Positions 16,414 to 24,195 of a stretch of DNA of 64,000 bases are shown piece after piece. The notes beneath the pieces were generated by a model that was not told the origin of the DNA, searched no databases, and was given only the letters and a program-made list of their open reading frames with translations. The position numbers and the translations under genes were made by a program. Position 1 is the first letter of the stretch. Every line of letters starts with the position of its first letter. Source of the stretch: Hymenobacter sp. BT730. Its GTDB lineage: Bacteria; Bacteroidota; Bacteroidia; Cytophagales; Hymenobacteraceae. The stretch lies in assembly GCF_030542105.1 (NCBI RefSeq), contig NZ_JAUOFB010000001.1, forward strand, positions 1,364,001 to 1,428,000. Direction: 5' to 3'.

Positions 16414-17399
16414 GTGCTGCCGGACAAGGCCAGCAGTTCCGCCGCCGCCCCAAACGCCGACTTACGACCCTCCAGCACTTGCTGGCGGATGCCAGCCAGG
16501 TGCGCCAGCACCTCAGGGCGGGCATAAAACTGGTCTTCCAGGCCCTGCCGAATAGTTTCGTGCAGCCAGTGCAAATGCTGCTCCTGCCGCCGCTGCCGGA
16601 AATAGCCACTAGCCTGCGTTTGGGCGCAGTAGGTTTCCAGGAGTTGCCACACCTCGGGTACGCCGGCCCCGGTTACAGCGGAGCTGGTGGTTACCACCGG
16701 GCTCCAACCGGAGGGCGCCAGCGGGAACAGGTGCAGCGCATTCTGGTACTCGGTGCGGGCCCGGCGGGCAGGTATTTCATTGGCGCCATCGGCTTTGGTG
16801 ATGACTACGGCATCGGCCATTTCCATAATGCCTTTTTTGATGCCCTGCAGCTCGTCGCCGGCACCGGCCAGCATCAGCAGCAGAAAGAAGTCTACCATAC
16901 CATGCACGGCGGTTTCGCTCTGGCCTACCCCCACAGTTTCTACAAAGATGACATCATGTCCGGCGGCCTCACACAGCAGCATGGCCTCGCGGGTACTGCG
17001 CGTCACGCCGCCCAGGGACCGGCCAGCAGGCGAGGGGCGAATGTAGGCGTGCGGGTGGGCCGCTAACTGGTTCATGCGGGTTTTATCACCCAGAATGCTT
17101 CCACCACTGCGCTGGCTGCTGGGGTCTACGGCCAGCACGGCCAGCCTCTTGCCCTGCTGTTCTACCAGGTGCATGCCCAGGGCTTCAATAAAGGTGCTTT
17201 TTCCTACGCCGGGTACGCCGGTTATCCCCACCCGTACCGAGCGGCCGGTGTACGGCAACACGCGGTCCAGCACCTGCTCGGCCAAGCGCTGGTCGCTGGG
17301 GAGGGTGCTTTCCACCAGCGTAATGGCGCGGCTGAGCAGCATGCGGTTGCCGGCCAAAATGCCGTCGGTGTATTCAGAAATGGAAAAGCGCTTGGCCAA
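16392..17399 (-). CDS. meaB: MeaB/ArgK-family G3E GTPase, methylmalonyl-CoA mutase chaperone
   Basis: A 335-residue GTPase that protects methylmalonyl-CoA mutase from inactivation and gates delivery of adenosylcobalamin. Motifs are plain: Walker A GVPGVGKST (about residues 60-68), VLAVDPSSQRSGGSILGDKTRM (read in overlapping parts), the Walker B region VIFVETVGVGQSE, and the base-recognition motif ITKADG. The N-terminal helical arm and C-terminal helix for dimerisation are present. The mutase genes it should serve lie 8 kb away on the same strand (25298-29361), not next to it. A long inverted repeat sits immediately upstream of the start codon. Confidence 0.93.
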   Translation of the reverse strand: MAKRFSISEYTDGILAGNRMLLSRAITLVESTLPSDQRLAEQVLDRVLPYTGRSVRVGITGVPGVGKSTFIEALGMHLVEQQGKRLAVLAVDPSSQRSGGSILGDKTRMNQLAAHPHAYIRPSPAGRSLGGVTRSTREAMLLCEAAGHDVIFVETVGVGQSETAVHGMVDFFLLLMLAGAGDELQGIKKGIMEMADAVVITKADGANEIPARRARTEYQNALHLFPLAPSGWSPVVTTSSAVTGAGVPEVWQLLETYCAQTQASGYFRQRRQEQHLHWLHETIRQGLEDQFYARPEVLAHLAGIRQQVLEGRKSAFGAAAELLALSGSTTPLPPG

Positions 17400-17409
17400 G
17401 GGAAAAAGG

Positions 17410-17500
17410 AAGTAGCGTAAGCCTGAGCTGGTGAGGCAGCCATTGAACCAGGAAAAGGTTTCCGATTCAATGGCTGCGCAAGCTAAGGCTTACGCTACTT
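17410..17500. repeat. 91-bp inverted repeat upstream of meaB
   Basis: AAGTAGCGTAAGCCT (17410-17424) is perfectly complementary to 17486-17500. The pairing resumes further in with an 11-base match ending CAGCCATTGAA (to 17447) against 17466-17476, leaving a small loop rich in A and G. It lies between two same-strand genes with no long T-run, so it looks like a palindromic intergenic repeat rather than a simple terminator. No second copy was seen in this window. Confidence 0.8.
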
Positions 17501-17524
17501 TTATTGGCAGGATGTCGGCCGGAA

Positions 17525-18607
17525 CTACCGGAGAAAGTTGGGCAGACCCAGCTTGCTACGCTTAGCTCCCAGGTTGAAACCATCATCTACGTACTGGCTA
17601 GCTGCACCGGCCGCGTTAGGATTCTGAATAACTCCCAAATACGGGTTATCCTCGCGGGCTACGTAGATTTTGCCATCAGGTCCTAGCTGTAGGGTCCCTA
17701 CTTTTCGGTTAGCTGATTTCCCAATGCTTTCGGCTTTGCCCGTGCGCAGATCAAACTGCCAGATGGTGGCGTCGCCGCCGCCCGCGCCATTGCTAGAGCC
17801 GTAGAGCTTGCTGCCATCAGGTGAGAATTCTACGCCGTAAGCTTCTTCGTAGGGTCCAAACTGCTGTGGGTTACTGATGATGCCGGTATTACGGTCGAAG
17901 TCAAACAACTCAAACTTGTTGCTCTCCCGCCACAGCGCCGCGGCCAGCTTTTTACCATCGGGTGAGAATTTAAGGCAGCCAATGGCATTACGGCCCGGCC
18001 CGGCATACATGCTGCCCACGTTGCTCATCACCGGCATACCCTGCACACCCTCTGCCGTTACCAGGTAGGAAACAAATGCATTGGAGTTCCAGCGGTGCGC
18101 TACTACCCAAACGTCGCGGCCATTGGCGTGGCGCACGGCCACCAGCTTTTCGGCCACGGGCGTAATGAGCAGCATATTGGCGCGGGGCACGTCGCCCAGG
18201 CCATTGTCGCGGGTCATATCTACCACGGAATACCGTAGGCCGTTGCCGCGCCCCTGCAGGTCCGTAGTAAAGATGTAGAAGGCGTTGCCGCTGCCAGGGT
18301 CGGGGACGATGACGGCGCTTTGGGTGCTGCTGGCGTCGCCCATTAGGTGGCGGCCGTTGGGCATCAGCTTATGCTCGCGGTTCCACACACTTACCCCGTT
18401 GGTATAAAACAGCAGCTGGCCCTGGGCATTAGTAGCAACCGCGGAGCCTTCATACGTATTCATTTTGCCATCGAGCAAGGGTACGGGCTGGCCACTAGCG
18501 AAGCTGATGCCGGCCTGATTGCCAAAATACCAGAGGCTTTGCTCAGCCTGTGCCCAGCCCGTTAGGGCAGACAGGCAGGCAAACAATAAGAACAGGAGTC
18601 GTTTCAT
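17525..18607 (-). CDS. Exported beta-propeller protein of the gliding/T9SS-associated type
   Basis: A 360-residue secreted protein with a signal peptide (MKRLLFLLFACLSALTGWAQ). The opening SLWYFGNQAGISFASG and the closing GLPNFLR are the wording found at the two ends of the propeller in large Bacteroidota surface proteins that usually continue into PKD repeats and a type IX sorting domain. Blades such as GCLKFSPDGKKLAAALW, YGVEFSPDGSKLYGSS and GTLQLGPDGKIYVA are clear. Here the chain stops right after the propeller, so no C-terminal sorting domain is present; release to the periplasm is more likely than surface display. Its binding partner is unknown. Confidence 0.85.
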   Translation of the reverse strand: MKRLLFLLFACLSALTGWAQAEQSLWYFGNQAGISFASGQPVPLLDGKMNTYEGSAVATNAQGQLLFYTNGVSVWNREHKLMPNGRHLMGDASSTQSAVIVPDPGSGNAFYIFTTDLQGRGNGLRYSVVDMTRDNGLGDVPRANMLLITPVAEKLVAVRHANGRDVWVVAHRWNSNAFVSYLVTAEGVQGMPVMSNVGSMYAGPGRNAIGCLKFSPDGKKLAAALWRESNKFELFDFDRNTGIISNPQQFGPYEEAYGVEFSPDGSKLYGSSNGAGGGDATIWQFDLRTGKAESIGKSANRKVGTLQLGPDGKIYVAREDNPYLGVIQNPNAAGAASQYVDDGFNLGAKRSKLGLPNFLR

Positions 18608-18700
18608 ATGCAGAAGAAGCCGGCGGCTACGGATAGAATCACGCCGGTATTAGGCATGCAACGTAATTTCGTGCCAAACTGTGTTAATGCCCACCGTAGA

Positions 18701-19246
18701 TTATACGGCCCACTCATTGGCCAGCAGGCGGGGGAGCAGGGGCTGTACAATGCGGTAGCTGGCGCCCCACAAGGCATATGGCCCCACCCGGTAAAAAGAA
18801 ATGGGCCGGGGGCTGGTCCAGCCCGGCAGCTTCCATTCTTCAGTGGCATGCGCTTCGGGTGCCAGCAAATCCGCTACGGCCACATCCAGAACCTCGGCTA
18901 TTTCCGATGACTGCAGCAGCCAACGGGCCGGCGGATGAATGCGCCCCAGAAACGGCGTGATGCGAAAGCTGGAAACCATGGTCACAATAACTGGCAGCTT
19001 GGTAAGCACCTGTACCTGATTGATGGGCAGGCCCACCTCCTCGTGGGTTTCGCGCAGCGCAGTGGCCTGTAGAGAAGCGTCCTGCGGCTCGCGCTTGCCA
19101 CCGGGGAAAGCCAACTGGCCCCCATGAATGCCTCCCTCGCCCCGGCGCACCAGCACTAGCCGCAAGGAGCCAGTAGCATCGCGGTACACGGGAACCAGCA
19201 CAGCGGCCTCACGCAAAGGGGGAAGTACGCTTTCGAAAGCAGGCAT
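18701..19246 (-). CDS. Nudix hydrolase, CoA pyrophosphatase type
   Basis: A 181-residue Nudix enzyme of the NudL/YeaB branch, which cleaves coenzyme A or its esters to acyl-phosphopantetheine and adenosine 3',5'-bisphosphate. The sequence runs LVLVRRGEGGIHGGQLAFPGG, close to the CoA-binding motif before the Nudix box, then the box itself with ATALRETHEEVGL. A helix and strands typical of the fold follow (VTMVSSFRITPFLGRI). The first cysteine-free 20 residues contain no signal, so it is cytoplasmic. It is divergent from the small exported ORF at 19383 and is followed by the exported propeller gene 93 bases downstream. Confidence 0.9.
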   Translation of the reverse strand: MPAFESVLPPLREAAVLVPVYRDATGSLRLVLVRRGEGGIHGGQLAFPGGKREPQDASLQATALRETHEEVGLPINQVQVLTKLPVIVTMVSSFRITPFLGRIHPPARWLLQSSEIAEVLDVAVADLLAPEAHATEEWKLPGWTSPRPISFYRVGPYALWGASYRIVQPLLPRLLANEWAV

Positions 19247-19382
19247 AGTTTATTATGGAAGATAACGAAGAAGAATGGCTAATATGGTCGCTTTGGCGCG
19301 GTAGCCGTTGCGGGGGCAAATAAACCATCATCTGCCGTACGGCGTTACTCAGAAAGGTATCTGCGTTTTTCTGCTGCATCTC

Positions 19383-19775
19383 ATGCGTCTTTGGTTTACG
19401 AACTTGCTTTTCCCGCACTGCCGGCAATTCGCGCTGCTGCTAGGGGTGCTTTGGGCAGTGCTGAGCCAACCGCTGCCTGCCAGAGCCACGGAAGCAGCCG
19501 CAGTACGCCATGTTTTGCGCCCTTATACCAGCCCTACAGGCACTGCGGCGGGCAAGCGGCTTCTGGCAGCGCACCGGCTGCAGCAGGAAGCCCTGATGCC
19601 CGCCGCAGCCGAAAGACCATCGGGCATGGGGCCCGCCTGGATATGCTCCAGTGCTGGGTGGGAGCCGCTGCAGTACCTGCCCTTGGCCAGCTGGCAACAG
19701 CAAAAAGCGGCCGAAACTATAGCTATACGGTGGGCATGGTCCCTTTTAGGAAATATTGCCCCCAACGCGCCCTAG
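19383..19775 (+). CDS. Hypothetical small exported protein
   Basis: A 130-residue frame beginning with what looks like a signal peptide (MRLWFTNLL, then a hydrophobic run and PLPARA cleavage site). I prefer ATG 19383 to the ATG at 19308 because the signal starts there. The remainder is alanine- and glutamine-rich with no recognised domain. Other frames over the same bases are also open, so the evidence for coding is mostly the signal-like N-terminus and the lack of any better gene in the 680-base space between the Nudix and YitT genes. Treat it as tentative. Confidence 0.4.
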   Translation: MRLWFTNLLFPHCRQFALLLGVLWAVLSQPLPARATEAAAVRHVLRPYTSPTGTAAGKRLLAAHRLQQEALMPAAAERPSGMGPAWICSSAGWEPLQYLPLASWQQQKAAETIAIRWAWSLLGNIAPNAP

Positions 19776-19926
19776 TAGTTTTCAGATAGCGCTGACGGGA
19801 TAGTGAGGGTAGCTTACATAAGCCGAGCCTGTGCGTCAGCCGTTTACTTTTTGTCCTTATTGCCTGAGTCGCATAAGCGTGCTGGGCAATAATGTGGCTA
19901 TTATCTGAAAGCTAACAGGATACAAG

Positions 19927-20907
19927 ATGCTTCTGCAGCAACTCATTTTAGAACGAATGAAAAAGAGGAAGGACGCCTCGCAACCACCAGGTGTCCCTGA
20001 TTTCTCTCACCTTACATCTGAGCATCCTGTCACGGAGCAACCTGCCTTTAGCCGCGTGAGGCGTGAATTGCTGCATGCGGCAATGCTGCTGGGGGGCATA
20101 TTCTCCGCTGCGCTGGGCCTGAAGGGCTTCCTGCTGCCCAACGGTTTTATTGATGGAGGCGTCACGGGTATTTCCTTGCTTACCAGCCAACTCACCGGCA
20201 TTTCTCTGCCACTGCTCATTGTACTCATTAATATCCCCTTTATTGTGCTGGGCTACTTCCAGCTGGGGCGGGGATTTGCGGCGCGCACGCTGGTAACCAT
20301 TCTGGGACTGGCCGTGGTGCTGGTGCTTGTCACGTTTCCGCTACTCACGCAGGACAAGCTGCTAATAGCGGTGTTCGGTGGGTTTTTTCTGGGGGCCGGT
20401 ATCGGGCTGGCCGTGCGGGGCGGGGCCGTGTTGGATGGCACTGAAATTCTGGCTGTGTACATCAGCAAGAAAACGCCCTTGTCAGTAGGGGATGTTATCC
20501 TGGTTATCAACATCTTCATCTTCGGCATTGCGGCTTGGCTGCTCTCAGTAGAAACTGCCCTGTTTTCCGTTTTAGCCTACCTGTCGGCGGCCAAAACGGT
20601 AGACTTTATTATTGAAGGCATTGAGGAGTACACTGGCGTCACCATCATTTCGGCGCGCAGTGAGAGCATCCGGCAGATGGTGACGGAAAAGCTGGGCCGG
20701 GGCGCTACGCTGTATGTCGGCAAGGGCGGCTACGGCTCGCACGGGCAACAGCCCGGCCAAATTGATATCATCTTCACGGTAGTCACGCGCCTGGAAGTCA
20801 CCCGCCTGACGGATGAAATTGACCGCATCGACCCGCAAGCCTTTGTGGTAATGAGCAGTGTGCGCGATACCAAAGGCGGCCTGGTGAAGAAACGGCCCTT
20901 TCATTAA
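19927..20907 (+). CDS. YitT-family membrane protein (DUF161 plus DUF2179)
   Basis: A 326-residue membrane protein with five or six hydrophobic helices between about residues 50 and 225 (for example LLIVLINIPFIVLGYF and TLVTILGLAVVLVLVTF), containing the family segment LLPNGFIDGGVTGISLL and GGAVLDGTEILAV. The C-terminal soluble domain of about 85 residues is DUF2179 (YTGVTIISARSESIRQMV, GRGATLYVGKGGY, then IIFTVVTRLEVTRL), a ferredoxin-like fold thought to bind a small ligand. The first 45 residues before helix 1 are polar and poorly conserved, so the true start may be one of the internal ATGs (for example residue 11). Function of the family is not established. Confidence 0.88.
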   Translation: MLLQQLILERMKKRKDASQPPGVPDFSHLTSEHPVTEQPAFSRVRRELLHAAMLLGGIFSAALGLKGFLLPNGFIDGGVTGISLLTSQLTGISLPLLIVLINIPFIVLGYFQLGRGFAARTLVTILGLAVVLVLVTFPLLTQDKLLIAVFGGFFLGAGIGLAVRGGAVLDGTEILAVYISKKTPLSVGDVILVINIFIFGIAAWLLSVETALFSVLAYLSAAKTVDFIIEGIEEYTGVTIISARSESIRQMVTEKLGRGATLYVGKGGYGSHGQQPGQIDIIFTVVTRLEVTRLTDEIDRIDPQAFVVMSSVRDTKGGLVKKRPFH

Positions 20908-20936
20908 GGTTTGGCCAGGATGTCAATTAAAACCAC

Positions 20937-20974
20937 AAAAAAAGGCCCCTGCCAATGTTGGCAGGGGCCTTTTT
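20937..20974. terminator. Bidirectional intrinsic terminator
   Basis: AAAAAGGCCCCTGCCAA and its exact complement are separated by only two bases. It serves the convergent YitT and M57 genes from both sides. Confidence 0.92.
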
Positions 20975-20991
20975 AAGCATTAAACCCGGGC

Positions 20992-21798
20992 TTAGTAGAG
21001 GTAGTTAAGCGCGGTACGGTCGTTGGAGTTGAAGGGACGGTTAACGCCCGTGCCCACGCAAGCCAGCATCCAAGAGTTTGGATCCTGAGATGAAGGCGTA
21101 CCGGGAATCAGGATAGCGCCCACGGTGCTGGCACCTTCGTTAGTATAAGCACCACCGCAGCTATAGCTCCGGTCCATGTAGTCGGTGTGGCGGAAGCCGA
21201 TGCAGTGGCCAGTTTCGTGCGCCAGAATGGTGGCCAGATAGTTGGTGCCGGGGTTAGAACCCATGTAGGTTGAGTTTACCAGAACCTGGCTGTAGGGGTT
21301 ACCACCGGAAGGGAAACCAGCCGAAGCCAGATACGAAGCGTTGGTAGGAGCCTTCGTGAACAGGATGTTGTAACCCGTTGACACGCGCTGGAATTTCAAC
21401 GTCAGGTTTTCAGCGTTGTAGCGACGAACAGCCTCGTCCAAAGCTGCTACATAAGCTGTTGGCAACGAGGTGCTGATAGCCACCTTGATAGTGCGGGTAG
21501 TTGATACAGTTACCAGGTTGGTAGTGCGATACTGCTCGGTTTCGCCAACACGCAGCAGCTTGCCGTTGCTGTAAGAACCAGCCAGGTCACGGTCCGTCAA
21601 ACGGATGTCACCTTCTACAATGTAAGAGTCACCGTCGCGCTTCACGTCATGGGTGCTAAAGCCCAGTGCCTGGATCTTGGCAATAGTCTCAGTGCTAATA
21701 GCATTTTTAGTAGCTACTTCTTCCTGCTTGCTGCAGCTTGAGAAGAAAGTGGTGCCGGCAATCAGAAGAGCGGAGGCAAATAGTTTAGTTGTTTTCAT
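20992..21798 (-). CDS. M57-type HEIGH metalloprotease lipoprotein
   Basis: A 268-residue lipoprotein protease. The start at 21798 gives MKTTKLFASALLIAGTTFF with the lipobox FSSC and cysteine at about residue 22; an upstream frame extension of 47 codons has no signal. The zinc site is a full metzincin motif, ILAHETGHCIGFRH (HExxHxxGxxH, about residues 193-203), and a possible Met-turn is in SWMLACV. Two cysteines in SYSCGG and LACVG may form a disulphide. Related proteins are called dual-action HEIGH metallopeptidases and are frequent in Bacteroidota; substrates are not known. It should act outside the inner membrane, anchored by lipid. Confidence 0.88.
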   Translation of the reverse strand: MKTTKLFASALLIAGTTFFSSCSKQEEVATKNAISTETIAKIQALGFSTHDVKRDGDSYIVEGDIRLTDRDLAGSYSNGKLLRVGETEQYRTTNLVTVSTTRTIKVAISTSLPTAYVAALDEAVRRYNAENLTLKFQRVSTGYNILFTKAPTNASYLASAGFPSGGNPYSQVLVNSTYMGSNPGTNYLATILAHETGHCIGFRHTDYMDRSYSCGGAYTNEGASTVGAILIPGTPSSQDPNSWMLACVGTGVNRPFNSNDRTALNYLY

Positions 21799-22359
21799 AA
21801 AAATGTGAAAGGTTTTTGGGGTGATGGTTGAAATTATGGCTGAAAAGTAGGTTAAAATTTGATGAATTGTCAAAATGTCAAAATTTTGCACCTTTTCTGT
21901 ACGATTTGAATATGTTAGTTTAGAATTGATTCGTGACACTGATAAAATGGAATATTATCGATATGCAATTGCAATTTTAATAACGTGCTGCTTAAGCAGT
22001 AAATGCCTTTTTTACGGCAATTAGGCAAAATCAACCCCGCCTGCCGCAAAGGCAGAAGAGTTAAAAAACGCCTAAAAAGCAGGGTAAAAAGGACAACACT
22101 ATTTAGCCACCCTAAAAGGGAGGTGTAGGGCTTGTTGCAGCCCAACAGCTGCGTGATGAAAGTACTCTGGTGCAGCTGTTTTTATCAAGCTGTCAAGGGG
22201 TTACCTGACAATGTGGGCCTCTGTGCCTGGTATCTTCAGAGCAACAGGCAACCTCATCAAACTTTTCTTACCAAAAGACCGAACTTCAAACACGATAACG
22301 CACCCGCCCTTTTGCGTATGGCTGGTACTTCCTACTATTAATAATCTATCCGGCGCCAC
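21799..22359. other. 561-base intergenic region with short palindromes
   Basis: Lies between the divergent M57 and ankyrin genes and holds the start regions of both. No convincing gene is seen; two short frames (69 and 76 codons) lack protein-like composition. It is AT-rich near 21800-22000. It contains CTGCTTAAGCAG (21988-21999), CTGCCGCAAAGGCAG (22041-22055) and an imperfect hairpin around CCACCCTAAAAGGGAGGTG (22107-22125), which may belong to intergenic repeats. No exact -33/-7 promoter could be assigned. Confidence 0.5.
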
Positions 22360-22848
22360 ATGTCCTTTACTTCCAACCGCCCCGAAGACCTGCTATTTGA
22401 TGCCGCCCGCAAAGGAGACGTTGCTTACCTGCAGCATCTGCTGGATCAGCAGATTGACGTCAACACCCAGGATGCGAAAGGCTTCACGCCCCTGATTGTG
22501 GCCGCCTATGATGAGCACCTGGAAGCCACCAGACTGTTGCTGGCGGCCGGCGCTAACCCCAACGTGCAGGACCGCGCCGGCAACACCGCTCTGATGGGGG
22601 TATGCTTTAAAGGCTACCCCGAAATAGCCCAACTGCTGATTGCCCACGGCGCCGACCTGAACCTGCAAAACGGCAACGGCGGCACCGCCCTCATGTTTGC
22701 CACCCTATTCGGCCGCAACAAACTGGTGAAAGTGATGCTGGATGCCGGCGCCGACACCACTGTGCGCGACGTGCGCGGCCTCACTGCCTATGATTTAGCC
22801 GTGCAGCAGGGCAATGAGGAAGCCCTGCTGTTGATGCAAAGAGAATAG
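22360..22848 (+). CDS. Ankyrin-repeat protein
   Basis: A 162-residue cytoplasmic protein with about four ankyrin repeats and capping helices: DLLFDAARKGDVAYLQHLL, GFTPLIVAAYDEHLEATRLL, GNTALMGVCFKGYPEIAQLL and GGTALMFATLFGRNKLVKVM, each followed by an AGA/HGADxxxxD-type loop. No signal peptide or enzyme domain. Similar small ankyrin proteins in bacteria are often found beside catalase and are thought to help its activity, but no catalase gene is in the window. It is transcribed alone and is convergent with the UlaG-like gene 27 bases away. Confidence 0.9.
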   Translation: MSFTSNRPEDLLFDAARKGDVAYLQHLLDQQIDVNTQDAKGFTPLIVAAYDEHLEATRLLLAAGANPNVQDRAGNTALMGVCFKGYPEIAQLLIAHGADLNLQNGNGGTALMFATLFGRNKLVKVMLDAGADTTVRDVRGLTAYDLAVQQGNEEALLLMQRE

Positions 22849-22875
22849 CTGAAATTAAGCTAGGTGGTGCCCGCT

Positions 22876-23625
22876 TTACCGCAAATTGCCCAGATCCAGG
22901 GTTTCGCCGGCTTGCAGCACCTGTAGAGTCACGCCATCCTCCGGCTGAAGGAAGGAATGCAGCTGCTCCGGCGTACCCACCAGGGAGGGGAAGGTGCCGT
23001 AATGAAAGGGTACCACCTGTGGTACCCGGAGCAGGCGGGCGGCATAAGCGGCTTCCCGCGGCCCCATGGTGTACCGGTCGCCGATGGGGAGCAGGGCTAC
23101 GGTGGGTTGGTAGAGGTCCGCAAGCAGGCGCATGTCGCCGAACAGGGCGGTGTCGCCAGCGGCGTAGAGCACGGTGTTATCGGAGAAGCGCAGAATGTAG
23201 CCCACGGCCTCGTGCGGGACGGCAGTGGAGCCATCCGGCAGGTCGATGTGGGCGGGGTGGACGGCGGCCGTCATGGTCAGGCGCAGGCCTTCCGGGAGGT
23301 CAACACTGCCGCCTATGTTCATGGGCTCACACTGCGGCGCGGGCACGCCTTGCTCCTGCAGGTAAAACCTAACTGGCGCGGGCGCCGCTACCCGGGCGCC
23401 GGTGCGGATAAGCAAGTCCGGGAGGTCGAAGTCGAAATGGTCGCCGTGGCCGTGCGTGACGAGCACCAGATCCACCTGCTCCGGCTGCCACGCATAAGTA
23501 GGCGTGAATTGCAGGTTGGTGTACCAGGGGTCAATGAGAATAACCCGGCCCTCGGGCGTAGTAATCCGAAAGCTGGCGTGACCCAGAAATTGCAGTTGTG
23601 TAGTGGCAGGCATGGAAATGGGCAT
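22876..23625 (-). CDS. UlaG-like metal-dependent hydrolase (UPF0173 type)
   Basis: A 249-residue metallo-beta-lactamase-fold enzyme of the UPF0173/UlaG branch. The metal motif is VLVTHGHGDHFD (HxHxDH, about residues 58-63), with the further histidines in AAVHPAH and VVPFHYGTFP and the aspartate in YAAGDTALFG. The N-terminal LQFLGHASFRI is typical of the branch. Two in-frame ATGs are available (23625 and 23613); the second gives MPATTQLQ and fits the family start equally well. The substrate is unknown; relatives are described as lactonases or phosphodiesterases. It follows the hypothetical gene at 23669 by 43 bases and may be co-transcribed with it. Confidence 0.9.
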   Translation of the reverse strand: MPISMPATTQLQFLGHASFRITTPEGRVILIDPWYTNLQFTPTYAWQPEQVDLVLVTHGHGDHFDFDLPDLLIRTGARVAAPAPVRFYLQEQGVPAPQCEPMNIGGSVDLPEGLRLTMTAAVHPAHIDLPDGSTAVPHEAVGYILRFSDNTVLYAAGDTALFGDMRLLADLYQPTVALLPIGDRYTMGPREAAYAARLLRVPQVVPFHYGTFPSLVGTPEQLHSFLQPEDGVTLQVLQAGETLDLGNLR

Positions 23626-23668
23626 AGCTACAAACCAAACCGACCCGCTACTGGCGGGCCGATGGTAC

Positions 23669-24112
23669 TTATAAGATGGTGGAAATATCCAGCGAGGTTT
23701 GCTGCGCCACAGAAACCGGCAGCTTGGTTCGGCTCAGCAGCGTGGCTATGTGCTTGGGCAGCTCCGCCACGGTAAGCGGCCGAACGGGCCGGGCAACCAC
23801 GTAATACCGCGCATCGGCCCGGTCGTGGAGCTGGGCCTTGGCGAAGGAAAACAGGCCCCGGTGTGCATAGCGGGCAAAACCCTGAAAGTGCGCATCCTGC
23901 TCCGCACCCGCTTCCAGCGGCACCGCCTCAGCCGATTCTGCTTCCGCTAGCGTCAGGAAATACTGATGCAGCTCCAGCAGCACTTCCTGGGAAGCGGCTA
24001 CTGATTCAGGCAGGACACCGCCGCCGGAGGCTACGTGCAGGATATAACCGTTGCTATCCGTAGCAAACCAGTCGATGTCAGCGTCTTCCTGGTCTATGTC
24101 GTCTATGCGCAT
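23669..24112 (-). CDS. Hypothetical protein
   Basis: A 147-residue acidic protein that I cannot name. It opens with an aspartate-rich stretch (MRIDDIDQEDADIDWFA) leading to DSNGYILHVASGGGVLPESV, then a helix (LLELHQYFLTLAEAE), an aromatic region (FARYAHRGLFSFAKAQLHD) and a terminal YYVVARPVRPLTVAELPKHI. No signal or membrane segment. Base composition matches the surrounding genome, unlike the AT-rich gene just upstream. The WFA-GYILH-SGGG pattern is reminiscent of small proteins paired with toxins, but no toxin-like partner is evident, so I do not assign that role. Confidence 0.7.
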   Translation of the reverse strand: MRIDDIDQEDADIDWFATDSNGYILHVASGGGVLPESVAASQEVLLELHQYFLTLAEAESAEAVPLEAGAEQDAHFQGFARYAHRGLFSFAKAQLHDRADARYYVVARPVRPLTVAELPKHIATLLSRTKLPVSVAQQTSLDISTIL

Positions 24113-24195
24113 ATAGTAGGATGGTAAAACAAATGCTTGATAAAGTGATGGGACTCGTTAATCAATAAATTTGGTTTGTTGGATATAGTCTAGAG

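Noticed and set aside
22132-22341. A 69-codon frame before the ankyrin gene
   Set aside because: Composition is not protein-like, it has no homology wording I recognise, and the region contains palindromes typical of intergenic DNA.
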